From Prorocentrum cordatum (lineage: Eukaryota; Sar; Dinophyceae; Prorocentrales; Prorocentraceae), in the NCBI GenBank assembly GCA_963575745.1, contig CAUYUJ010015833.1, forward strand, positions 28,472-92,471: DNA of 64,000 nt, in the 5' to 3' direction. Below are positions 31,956-42,560 of the stretch, in pieces. Each line of letters opens with the position of its first letter. The stretch's first letter is position 1. A model generated the notes under the pieces. It worked only from the letters and a program-made list of their open reading frames with translations, ran no database searches and was not told where the DNA came from. The translations under genes and the position numbers were made by a program.

Positions 31956-32364
31956 TCTTCCTTACCTGTCACGTTTAGTGCAGCCCCTAAAGAACAAAGG
32001 ATGAGAAGACGGAAGGGGGAGGGATAATCATGGAATGCGAGAGAAACTAGCAGGAGGGGAGCCAAGGAGCAGAAAACAAATGGTAGAACCAGACGGGCAG
32101 ATCGGGTGGGCAGACTGATAGCGGGCAGGTCGGGAAGGCGGGCCCAGGCGACCAGGTCGAGCAGGCGGGTTGCTGAAGCGTGTGTCCTGCATGAATCGCG
32201 ATGAAGTCTCGAGCGCCAGCGCGATTCCCAAGTAAACCGTGAGAAAAGCCAAAGCGAGAGCGTGATTCCTGAGCGCCGAGGGCGCATCGTCTGAATAGAC
32301 TGCGATGAAGTCCCACGCGAGAGCGCGATTCGTATACAAATTGTGAGGAAGTCCCGCGCGAGGA

Positions 32365-32520
32365 CAGCAACAGCAACAGCAACAACAACAACAACAACAA
32401 CAACACTCATTCCAAGACTGTTCGCTCCTACCGGCCACCGTGTCATTCACTATGCATATCCCAAGCCCTGGATATCCGCCCTCTTCGTCTTCGATCGTAC
32501 CCCTTTTTGGGGGGTTGTAT
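32365..32520 (+). repeat. CAA microsatellite and TTCGC core, copy 8
   Basis: (CAACAG)/(CAA)n at 32365-32402, then TTCGCTCCTACCGGCCACCG and CCCTGGATATCCGCCCTCTT. About 750 bp of degenerate 41-bp satellite and GGGCGGG repeats follow, with no gene. Confidence 0.78.
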
Positions 32521-33224
32521 TCCTTCCTGGGCACGTGTAATTGGAGAAGCCCCTAAACAGGAAAACGAAAGGGAAAAGACAAACAGAGAGGACAAAAAGC
32601 TCGGAGGAAAGCGAAAGCGCCATTCCACAAGGAAGTCTCGGGCGGCAGCCCACGACGGGCGGGCGATCCTCTGACGGGCTGGTCGGGCGGGTGGGACATT
32701 CAAGCGGGATGCCGGCGTAGGGCGAGAGCGCGATTCCTAAGTAAAGTGTGACGGCGTCCTTGGCGCGAGCGTGGTGCCTGAGCGTAAATAGCGCGATTTT
32801 TCAATAAACTGCGAAAAAGTCACAGGCGAGAGCGCAATGTTTGAAAAAGGGATGTCTGGCGGGAGCGGGGGCCTAGGCTAAAGCGCAAGGAAATCTTACG
32901 CGGGAGCGCCGTTCTTGAGTAAATTGTGAGGAAGCCTTAGACGGGAGGAGGCGAGCTGACTAAATTGCGGAGAAGTCACACGCGGGAGCGCCGATCTTGA
33001 GTAAATTGGGCGGAAGTCTTAAGCGGGAGCGGGGGTCCTGAGCAAAGTTGGAGGAAGTCTCAAGCGGGAGCCGTTGTTGTTGTAGCCTGGGGGAGCAACA
33101 ATGCAATTTGACCCAGACTACTTCGTGAGGAAGTCTCAAGCGGGAGCGCCGTTCCTGAGTAAATTGGGAGGAAGTCTCAGACGGGAGGGGGTCCCTGAGT
33201 GAATTTTGAGGAATTCTCAAGCGG

Positions 33225-33416
33225 GAGCCGTTGTTGTTGTAGTCCGGGGGGCCAGGTGCACAGTTTGGGCACCAAGACTTTCCCTGTCAAAAAACAGGGT
33301 GCGAGCGTCGAGGGGCACACTTTGATGGAGAAACAACAATATGCACCAGTGAGGGGGGACCAACCATAATTATTCTTCAGAAATGAAAATTCAACAACAA
33401 CAACAACAATAACAGC

Positions 33417-33465
<49 letters not shown>

Positions 33466-33595
33466 CCAACAAGCACAACAATAACACTACTATTCAGACT
33501 GCTCGCTCTTGCTTAATCGCGTGCCACTCAACACGTATATCCAAAACCCCCCGATACCTGCCCTCTTCGTCCTCGATCGTACCCCTTTGGGGGTA
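33225..33595 (+). repeat. Hairpin cap, CAA microsatellite and TTCGC core, copy 9
   Basis: Hairpin cap with CCCTGTCAAAAAACAGGG at about 33281, then GATGGAGAAACAACAATATG. (CAA)n occupies 33391-33478, and CTCGCTCTTGCTTAATCGCG with CCCCCCGATACCTGCCCTCT ends in CCCCTTTGGGGGTATA. Confidence 0.82.
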
Positions 33596-34074
33596 TATGA
33601 CCTGCAACGTGTACTACGTGCAGCCCCTAAGGCAAGGGAAGAGAGGACGAATAGAAAGAAGGGACAAGGGGGAGAGAGAAGGATGGAGCACGCGAGAGAG
33701 AGAGTAGCAGGAGGGGGGCTAGGAGCAGAAAACATGTGGCAGAACCAGACGGGCAAATCGGGCGGGTAGGCCCTAACGGGCGGGCTGGGAAGGCGGGCCC
33801 AGGCGGCCAGGTCGAGCAGGCGGGTGGCTAAAGCCCTCGCTCTGCATAAACCGCGACGAAATCTCGAGCGCCAGCGCGATTCCCAAATAATCCGTGAGGA
33901 ATCCATGCCAACAGCATGATTCCTGAGTGTCGAGGGCGCGGCGTCGGAATAAATTGCGAGAAAGTCCCACGCGAGAGCGCGATTCCTGCATAATTTGTGA
34001 GGACGTCCAGAGCGACAGCGCGATGGGTGAACAAATTACGAGGAAGCATCAGGTGGGATCCGTTGTTGTTGAAT

Positions 34075-34206
34075 GTTACTTACTAAACAATCATAATTGT
34101 TGGACCCCCCCAGGCGCCTTGGCGCTCTCGCCTCGGCGCCGGCTACATGTGCATCGAAAATGAGGCTCATGCTCGAGCGGTTTGGGGGGCGCCAAAGACG
34201 CCCCCA

Positions 34207-34245
<39 letters not shown>

Positions 34246-35595
34246 GAACAACAACAACAACAACAACAACAGCAACAGCAACAGCAACAGCAACAACAAC
34301 AACACCACCAACAACAACAACAACAATAACAAGAGCACTAACAAGAACAATAACAATAACAACAACAGCAACAACAACAACGCTCCCGTTCGAGACGTCC
34401 TCCTTTTTAACTCAGGGCCAGTGCTCTTGCTCGCCGCCGAAAACCGCCGTCCCAAAAAAAACAACGCTACCGTTCAAGATTCCTCCCGTTTTACCTTGGA
34501 CTGGCGCGTTACTCTTTCTCTCACCGGCGCCGCCCCCAGACACAACAACGCTACCGCTCGAGACTTCCTCCCTTTTTTATTCAAGGCGGAAGGCGGTGTT
34601 CCTCCTGGCCGCCAAAAACCGCCGTCCCGACAAAACCAGCGCTCTCGCCCGAGACTTCCTCACGTTTTACGCTGGGCTTGCGCCCTACTCTCTTTTGAGT
34701 TGGCGCCGCTCCCAGCAAGAACAACGCTCCCGCTCGAGGCTTCCTCCCTTTTTCCTCAGGACGGTGCTGCTGTTCCTCGCCGCCGAGCCCCCGTCACGAC
34801 AAAGCCACGGCTCCCGCTCGAGACGTCCTCCCTTCTTACTTAAGGCGGTGTTCCTCCGCGCCGCCGATAACCGCCGTCCCAACAAAACCAGCGTTCCCGC
34901 TCGAGGCTTCGTTCTGTTTTACGTTGGACCAGCGCCCTACTCTCTTCAGCGTTGGCGCCGCCCCCAGCAAGAAAAGCGTTCCCGCTTGAGGCTTCCTCCC
35001 TTTTTCCTCAGGACGGTGCTGCTGTTCCTCGCCGCCGACAGCCCCCGTCCCGACAAAGCCACGGCTCCCGCTCGAGACGTCCTCCCTTCTTACTCAAGGC
35101 GGTGTTCCTCCTCGCCGCCGACAACCGCCGTCCCAACAAAACCAGTGTTCCCGCTCGAGGCTTCGTTTCGTTTTACGCTGGACCAGCGCCCTACTCTCTT
35201 CAGCGTTGGCGCCGCTCCCAGCAACAACAGCGGCCCTGCTCGATACGTCCTCCCTTTCTATTCAGGGCCAGGTCCTTGCCTCGCCGCCGACAGCCCCCAT
35301 CCCCACCAAGGCAATCCTGCCGCCCAACACCCCCTTGCGCTTTACCCTCGGCTGGGGCTCCACTGGCGGTCTCGAATCGGCGCAGCAAGGCGTGGGCATG
35401 CGTTTTCGAGGCGGGATGTGTTGAAACTCCTCGGAGGAGGTGTTTGCAAGACCTCATTGGGCGGGATATCTGGGAAGGGGGGTAACGGACCCTATTATAA
35501 AACAATAGCCCCCCATGATGGGGATGGCTATCATGATGATCGAATGCTTGGTGTGGAAACATCGCGCATGAGGGTAAAATGATTGTTGTTGTTTT
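34075..35595 (-). repeat. Inverted R165 array and arm 2 of the long-range inverted repeat
   Basis: On the minus strand the order is: CATGCGCGATG block and ATCCCCATCATGGGG (35595-35510), CCTCGAAAAC block (about 35400), R165 units (35440-34380), a CAA/GTT microsatellite (34205-34380) and the boundary block (34215-34080). This is 18445-19240 plus 1130-1256 read backwards. It marks a switch in repeat orientation within the window. Confidence 0.82.
34205..34380 (+). repeat. CAA/CAG microsatellite
   Basis: About 175 bp of (CAA)n with CAG, CAC and AAT interruptions, lying inside the inverted R165 module. Confidence 0.92.
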
Positions 35596-35599
35596 TGTT

Positions 35600-36660
35600 G
35601 TAAACCGGACGCGAAAGATACAATTCTGAAACTCAAGACTTTACCATATGAAACAATTACCCTGGCGAAGGACCCGACCATATGTAGTTGTGAATACCGT
35701 CGTTGTATGACCGCATTCGGAGGAGCTCCCTATAGGGCCACGAAACGTGTGAGAGGTGTGCCAGAATTTGTCCGGTGGGCGCATGCGAAAGCAACCGCTG
35801 GGGCCGTCGGTGGAATTCCCTATGGGCCACGAGACGCGTGAGAGGTGTGCCGAAATAGATGCGGTGCGCGCACGCAAACGCAGCCATGGGGGCCGACGGT
35901 GGAGCTCCCTGTGGTGTCGCGAAACGTGTGATGGGTGTGCCTAAATTGGTGCGGTGGGCGCGTGCGAACGCAGCCACTGGCGCCTTCGGTGGAGCTCCCT
36001 GTGGGGCCACGAAGCGTGTGAGGGGTGTGCCGGAATGGGCGTGGGTGACGCATGCGGGCGGTGGCACTGGGGCCTTCGGTGGAGCTCCCTGTGGGGCCAC
36101 GAAACGTGTGAGGGGTGTGCCGGAATGGGCGTGGGTGACGCATGCGGGCGGTGGCACTGGGGCCTTCGGTGGAGCTCCCTGTGAGGCCACGGAACGTGTG
36201 AGTGGTCTGCCGACATGGGTGTGCGTGACGCATGCGGGCGGTGGCACTGGGGCCTTCGGTGGAGCTCCCCGTGGGGCCACGGAACGCGTGAGGGGTGTGC
36301 CAAAATGTGTGTGTGCGCGATGCAAATGCATGCGGGCGGTGGCACTGGGGCCATCGGTAGAGCTCCCTATGGGGCCACGAAACGTGTGAGGGGTGTGCCG
36401 AAATGGCTGTGCGTGACGCAAGCGGGCGGCGGCGCTGGGACCTTCGGTGGGGCACGAGGCGTGTCAGGGGTGTGCCGAAATCGGTGTGCGTGACGCATGC
36501 GGGCGGTGGCACTGGGACCTTCGGTGGAGCTCCCTGTGGGGCCACGAAACGTGTGAGGGGTGTGCCGAAATGGGTGTGCGTGACGCAAGCGGGCGGCGGC
36601 ACTGGGGCTTTCGGTGGAGCTTCCTATGGGGCCACGAAGCGTTTGAGGGGTGTGCCAATC
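35600..36660 (+). repeat. R90 tandem repeat array (about 10 units)
   Basis: Units of 90 bp: GGTGGAGCTCCCTGTGGGGC, CACGAAACGTGTGAGGGGTG, TGCCGGAATGGGCGTGGGTG, ACGCATGCGGGCGGTGGCAC, TGGGGCCTTC. The unit length is divisible by three, so open frames of 100-260 codons appear on both strands; none is credible. A worn single copy lies at 47150-47260. Confidence 0.9.
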
Positions 36661-36889
36661 TGAGGAAGGTGACGGGAGGATGGAGGTGGAGGGGGAGGAT
36701 GAGGAGGAGGCGGAGGCGGAGGAGGAGGGGGAGGAGGACAAGCTAGGTGCGCTCGCGTCATATCTGACGTCCTACCCCTCCCTCCCATCCCTTACCATGG
36801 CGCTGATTTTCTCTATCCGCGGACGCGTGTCGTAGCGGACCTGTGGCTCCGCGCGCGCGTGCGTAGTGGGTGGTGGTGCGCGTGCGTGC

Positions 36890-37135
36890 GTGCGTGCGTG
36901 CGTGTGTGCGTGGTTGTGGTGGTGCTGGTGCTGGTGCTGGTGCTGGTGCTGGTGCTGGTGCTGGTGCTGGTGCTGCTGGTGCTGGTGCTGGTGCTGGTGC
37001 TGGTGCTGGTGCTGGTGCTGGTGCTGGTGCTGGTGCTGGTGCTGGTGTGGTGGTGGTGGTGGTGGTGGTGGTGGTGGTGGTGGTGGTGGTGGTGGTGGTG
37101 GTGGTGGTGGTGGTGGTGGTGGTGGTGGTGGTGCG
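36890..37135 (+). repeat. GGTGCT and GGT microsatellites
   Basis: (GTGCGT)n, then (GGTGCT)n to about 37045, then nearly pure (GGT)n to about 37132. The open frames encode poly-Val/Leu, poly-Gly/Ala or poly-Cys/Trp on one strand and poly-His/Thr/Pro on the other. Confidence 0.95.
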
Positions 37136-37319
37136 GCGCGGTGGTGGCGGGCGGATGGGCGCGCGAGAAAGAGGCCCGCGCTGGGGCGAGAACGCCATCC
37201 TGAACGACGGAGGCCAAACACCGATCCGAAAATGAGGCCCACGCTGGAGCGGGAGCACGATTCGGAACGATTCGGGAGCAGAAATGAGGCCGGCGCCTCA
37301 GCGAGAGCAGCATTTTAGA

Positions 37320-38000
37320 AAAAAACGCAAGCGAAAACCCAACTCCGGGGAATCCTGTGTGTAAAAAAACAGTACGCGGGGGGGTGCCGAATATCTTCCG
37401 GACGCCATCAGGGGAAGTGGGAGAGTATTTTCATATTGTGTAATTGTGGAGGAGCGCCAGTACTTGGGGGCAACGTCATCCAGCTATGCGCGGGGCCTGG
37501 GCTTGAGCCATTTGTATGGCCGTGGCTCCTGAGGCGCTGGGGGCATGATAGAGTAATTGTCTGGCATTTTGGAGAGGACCGCTCTCTGAAAGCGACCAAG
37601 GATTTCTCGAGATCGGGAGGCCGCCCGTGCAGACAGGCAACAATTTCCTTGGAAATGTGGTAGATGTAAGACGAAAGCGCCGTCGAGAGAATCGCATTCT
37701 CCCTCGTCCGATCGAGAGCGGGATAATGGACAGGGAGGCCGAGACCGAGGCGAATCAGAGGGCAGGGAGGGACGTGGGCGCGGGGGCGGCACAAGAGGTG
37801 GAGCAGACGAGGGCGCTTAAGATAATGAGCAATGCTATCTGGGCAGCGAAAACACCGCAAGACGCAAGTCCAACACTCCTCCGTCACATGCAAAGAGGAG
37901 GCCGAGGAGGAGGAGGAGGAGGAGGAGGAGGAGGAGGAACGCGGGGACCGTCTCTGAAAAAACGAAGACCCAACACCACAAGATGGTTGGGAAAAACGGG
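37320..38000. other. Region without recognised gene
   Basis: Non-tandem sequence of mixed composition with one GAG tract at 37900-37940. A 208-codon minus frame (37408-38034) has no recognisable domain, and its middle is low-complexity Ser from the GAG tract. I see no support for a gene. Confidence 0.5.
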
Positions 38001-38215
38001 GTGCGAGCCCCGGGAAGGGCATGCCAATTGACAAACACGATGTGCCCCAGAGGGGGGATCAACAGCAACAAACACAACACTAACAATAACAACAGCAACA
38101 CCACTCAGTTTGAAACTGTTCGCTCTTATCTGCTCGCGCGCGATTCAAGATGTATATCCCAAACCTCGATGCCCGCCCTCTTCGTTTTCGACTGAACCCC
38201 CTTGGGGGTAGATAG
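38000..38215 (+). repeat. Cap block, CAA linker and TTCGC core, copy 10
   Basis: GTGCGAGCCCCGGGAAGGGC, then GGGGGGATCAACAGCAACAA, TTCGCTCTTATCTGCTCGCG (about 38118) and CCTCGATGCCCGCCCTCTTC with the C/G hairpin. A 41-bp satellite, a second cap (38695-38830) and a CAA/CAG tract (38836-38970) follow. Confidence 0.78.
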
Positions 38216-38989
38216 TCCTTACATGCAAAATGTCTTTCGTGCAGCCCCTAAGGCAGGGAAAGAGAGGACGGATGGAAGGAAGGGACAAGGGGATGGAGGA
38301 GGGTGGAGCACGAGAGAGAATAGCAGGAGGGGGGCTAGGGGCAGAAAACATGCGGCAAAACCAGACGGGCAGATCGGGCGGGTAGACCCTAAAAGGCGGG
38401 TTGGGAAGGAGGGTCCAGGCAGCCAGGTCGAGCAGGCGGGTTGCTGAAGCGTGCGTCCTGCATGAATCGCGAGGAAGTCTGGAGTCATAGCGCGATTCCA
38501 TAATACATCGTGAGGGAATCCACAGCGAAAGCGTCATTCCTGAGTGTCCAGGGCGCGGCGTTTAAATCAACTACAAGGAAGTCCCACGCGAGAACGCGAT
38601 TCCTGTATACATTATGAGGAAGTCCCGCGCGAGAGCGCGATTTGGAAATACCCTGTAAGGAAATATCACGCGGGAGCCGCTGTTGTTGTAAACCGGGGCC
38701 CAACGATTCAATTCTGAGACTCAAGACTTTCCCTGCAAAAAACAGGGTGCGAGCCCCGGGAAGGGCACTTAAATTGAAAAACTCAATGTGCCTAGGAGGG
38801 GGGGTCAACAGCCCTTATTCTTCAGTCATGAGAACTGAACAACAACAGTAACGACAGCAGCAGCAGAAACAACAACACCAACAACATCAGCAACAACACC
38901 AACCACACCAACAACAACAATCACAACAACCACAACAACCATAACCACAACAACAATAACAACAATCCGCACCGCAGAACCTCGCTTCA

Positions 38990-40140
38990 GCCACGCGCCC
39001 AGGAACAATGAATGACCATTCGGCCCCCTCACCCTGACAGCTCAATCCCGCGCAAGCCGCTTCAGACGGACCACCACTGCAGCATCAGGGGGGATCTGGC
39101 CGGGCAAAGCAGCTCTAGCGAGCGGAAGGATGCGATGGTTGGCGGGGCTCCGAGGGGGAGCGGCGACGGGCCCAGCCCTCTGAGTGGGCGGGGGGGTCTT
39201 CTCAGAAGCCATCCCGCCTTCCGAGAAGCCCTCCCAGAGCCCTTCCCCGCTGGGCGCCGCTGCCTCACCAAATGCTTCTCCAAAAACGGCTTGCTGTGGA
39301 GAATGAACCGAGGCGGGGTCCTGTCGGCGTGCTCCTGTGGCCTGCTCGGGTCACTCCCCCATTGGGACATGAGGGTGGAAACTTGGGCCGTCCTGGGAGC
39401 CCTTGGAGCTCCCCGGTGGAGCCCGAGGAGGTTTCGGGGAGGCATCCGGCGGGGGGGGGGGAGAGGCCCTGGAGCCCACGGGGACGGGCTTGCCGCACGC
39501 GAGAGAGTACTGCCTCAACTGGTGTACCCCGCTCTGTGTGTCACGCTTTGTGTCAACGGTTGCGATTTGGGCTGCGCCGAACACCCCGCACTCAATCAAA
39601 TTGTCCCGCAATCAATCAAATCGTCAGTTGTTCGAGGGTGCAACATTGTGCTTCAGGTTGCACCATAGCTTGCGCCAGACCCCACGCAATCGACCAAACC
39701 ATCAACCATCTGTTGTCTCAATGGGTGTACAATGGTGCCGTAGGTTGCGATACAGATTCAGTCAGTGGTTGCGCCAGACACCACGCATTCACCCAAATCG
39801 TACGTTGCCTCAGTGGGCCTTCCATTGCGTCTAATGCGCCATGAGTTGCGCAGGACCCCCAGCTATCAACCAACCCGTCCGTTCCCTCATTCGGCGTGTC
39901 GCTGCAACGCTGAAAGAACTCTTGCGTTGTTCCAGCATGTGCCGTCCAGGCAAAAAACGAGTGACCAGTGATCTGCTCAGGGTCCATGCGCCTGGCGCCA
40001 CTGTCACAAAAGGACTCCGACGATGATGCCCAAGCCAGCTTCTGAATAATATTAACCCGCGAGCGCCACTACAATCGAGTGTGCCGAACGTCCGCCGCAG
40101 GACCGGCAAAATAAATTCAATGGCAGTCCTCTTCACGCCG
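38990..40140. other. Region without recognised gene; weak GTTGCG(C/A)CAGACCCCACGC repeats
   Basis: 39545-39860 holds degenerate repeats of roughly 70-100 bp around GTTGCGCCAGACACCACGCA and CAATCAAATCGTC. The rest is GC-rich single-copy-looking DNA. The 190-220-codon frames here lack domains and overlap each other on both strands. Confidence 0.5.
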
Positions 40141-40149
40141 GGGCTGCTT

Positions 40150-40385
40150 CGGGACTTTTCCCAACCCTCCCGTGGTTGGGTACTCGTTTTCCCAACCCTC
40201 CCTTGGTTCGGTTCTCGTTTTGAATAGAGCACCGTGGTCTCCATCACTCACTCACTCACTCACTCACTCACTCACTCACTCACTCACTCACGCACTCACT
40301 CACTCACTCACTCACTCACTCACTCAGTCACTCCTCCCCCCTCCTTCCTCCCTCCTTTCTCATCCTCCTACCCTGGGGGGCTGCG
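40150..40385 (-). repeat. S102 module trailer R1 with an ACTC microsatellite
   Basis: Reverse complement of the F trailers: CCCAACCCTCCCTTGGTT (about 40191) and CGTTTTGAATAGAGCACCG, then (CACT)n at 40242-40327 where the F trailers have GGAGG repeats, then a C/T-rich stretch. It opens array R1. Confidence 0.82.
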
Positions 40386-41980
40386 ATCTGCGAAACTGTT
40401 GCCGCTTTCGTGGGCTTCTGGGAAGCCCAATGGAAGTACGTCTTACGCAGATTACCACGAGACTTCGGCGTCCCCTGGGGAGCTGCGATCCCCGAAACTG
40501 CCGCCGTTTTTCTGGGCGCCTGGGGGGCCAGCGGAGGTACGTCCTACGCGGATCACCATGGGACCTCGCCGTCCCCTGGGGGGCTGCGATCTGCGAATCC
40601 CCCGCCATTTTCGTGGACTCCTGGGAGCCCCAGCGGAGGTGCGTCTTACGCAGATAACTACAATACCTCGCAGTCCCCTGGGGGGCTGCGAAACTGTCGC
40701 CATTTGTGTGGGTTCCTGGGAGGCCCAGCGGAGGTACGTCCTACGCAGATCACCGCGAGACCTTGCCGTGCCGTGGGAGGCTGCGATGCGAAGCTGTCGC
40801 CACTCTCGTGGGCTCCTGGGAAGCCAAGCGGAGGTACGTCCTACGCAGATTACCACGAGACCTTGCCGTGCCCTCGGAGGCTGCGATCCGCGAAACTGTC
40901 GCCGTTTTCTCTGGCTCCTGGGGGGTCCCGCGGAGACACGTCTTACGCAGATCACTACGAGACCTTGCCGTGCGCTGGGGATCTGCGATTCGCGAAACTG
41001 TCGCCACTTTCGTGGGCTCTTGTGAGGCCCAGCGGAGGTACGTACTACGCAGATCACCACGAGACCTCGCCGTCCCCTTGGGATCTGCGATTCGTGAAAC
41101 TGTCGCCACTTTCGTGGGCTCTCAGCGGAGGTACGTACTACGCAGATCACCACGAGACCTCGCCGTCCCCTGGGGATCTGCGATTCGTGAAACTGTCGCC
41201 ATTTTCGTGGGCCCCTAAGAGCCCCAGCGAAGGTACGTACCTGCCGCCCCCTGCGAGGCTGCAATCTGCGAAACTATCGCAATTGTTCAAAAGGTTTGTG
41301 AGAGGGCCAGAGGGGGTACGTCTTACGCAGATCACCAGGTCTCGCACCCTATAGGGCTGCGATCTGCGAAATTGCCGCCGCTTTTGTGGGCGCCTGGGGG
41401 GGCCAGCGGAGGTACGTCCTACGCGGATCACCACGAGACCTCGTCGTCCCCTGAGGGGCTGCGATCTGCGAAGCTGTCACCACTTTCGTGGGCTCTTGGG
41501 AGGGCCAGCGGAAGTACGCCCTACGTGGATCACCACGAGACCTCGCCGTCCCTTGAGGAGCTGCGATCCCCGAAACTGTCGCCACTTTCGTTGGCTCTTG
41601 TGAGGCCCAGCGGGCATACGTCCTGCGCGGATCGCCACGAGACCTCGCCATCCCCTGGGGGGCTGCGATCTGCGAATCCTCCGCCACTTTCGTGGGCTCC
41701 TCGGAGCCCCAGCGGAGGTGCGTCTTACGCAGATAACCACGAGACCTCGCAGTCCCCTGGGGGTCTGCGAAACTGTCGCCATTTTTGTGGGTTCCTGGGA
41801 GGCCCAGCGGAAGTACGTCCTACGCAGATCACCGCGAGACCTTGCCGTGCCGTGGGAGGCTGCGATCTTCGAAGCTGTCGCCACTTTCGTGGGCTTCTGG
41901 GAGGCCCAGCGCAGGTACGTCCTACGCGGATCACCACGAGACCTCGCCCTCCCCAGGGGGGCTGCGTTGGCCTTCTGGGA
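40386..41980 (-). repeat. S102 satellite array R1 (about 15 units, opposite orientation)
   Basis: On the plus strand the unit reads CTGCGATCTGCGAAACTGTC, GCCACTTTCGTGGGCTCCTG, GGAGGCCCAGCGGAGGTACG, TCCTACGCAGATCACCACGA, GACCTCGCCGTCCCCTGGGG, about 102 bp. The reverse complement of the F unit gives the same blocks in the same order with divergence in the middle, so this is the same family inverted. No gene is seen. Confidence 0.92.
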
Positions 41981-42560
41981 GGGCCAACGGAGTGACGCGG
42001 CGTGTGCGAGCGCCGCGCAGCGAATAGCGCATGGCGCTATCCGGTGCCCATGCCGCATCCCTTCATCAGCTGCTTTTGGCTTGTACTACACGCGGGCACA
42101 TGTTACGTTTATCACAGGGCGCTGTAGTGTCATAGCGCGCAGCGCGCTGTCCTGCAATGCGAACACAGCGCAAGAAGGCGATGCTACTCCCACGAATTGT
42201 GTCTCCAATCGTCCCTCTTCCACATGTTTCCACGCCCCCCTCGCGGGCGTTCTCCTGCCAACGATCTGACACTTAAGAGTTACGCCGCAGATGTGAAACA
42301 TATGACTCTGGCCCGACGCTCTTTGGCGAAGCGTTCAAGGGCATTGCGGATCATCAAACTATTGTCTTCGTATTGGGTGATTCGATGTATACTCGTCACA
42401 TGGTTAGAAAAAAGGGTTGGGTACGTTCTGGGGTTATTGCATAGAATACTGTCTGCCCCATCCTCCTCTTCTCCTCCTCCCCCTCCTCCCGCCTCCTCCC
42501 TTCTCCCTCCTCTCCCGCTCTCCTCCCGCCTGCGTCTTGCCTCGTGCCCGCGGCTCGCTC
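41981..42560 (-). repeat. S102 leader R1 and trailer R2
   Basis: 42207-42360 is a block with CTCCTGCCAACGATCTGACA, TTAAGAG(C/T)(G/T)ACGCCGCA and GACTCTGGCCCGACG. It repeats at 44890-45020, after array R2. It is followed by GGTTGGGTACGT (reverse complement of the F leader's ACGTACCCAACC) and a C/T-rich stretch that opens array R2. Confidence 0.75.

Noticed and set aside
35859-36602. Frames of 176-260 codons on both strands
   Set aside because: They are produced by the 90-bp repeat, whose length is divisible by three.
36813-37318. Poly-Val, poly-Gly, poly-His frames
   Set aside because: Translations of the GGTGCT/GGT microsatellite only.
37492-37520. Reverse-strand spliced-leader-like string CTTGAGCCATTTGTATGG
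   Set aside because: It matches only the first part of the reversed leader and is wrong in the core; probably chance.
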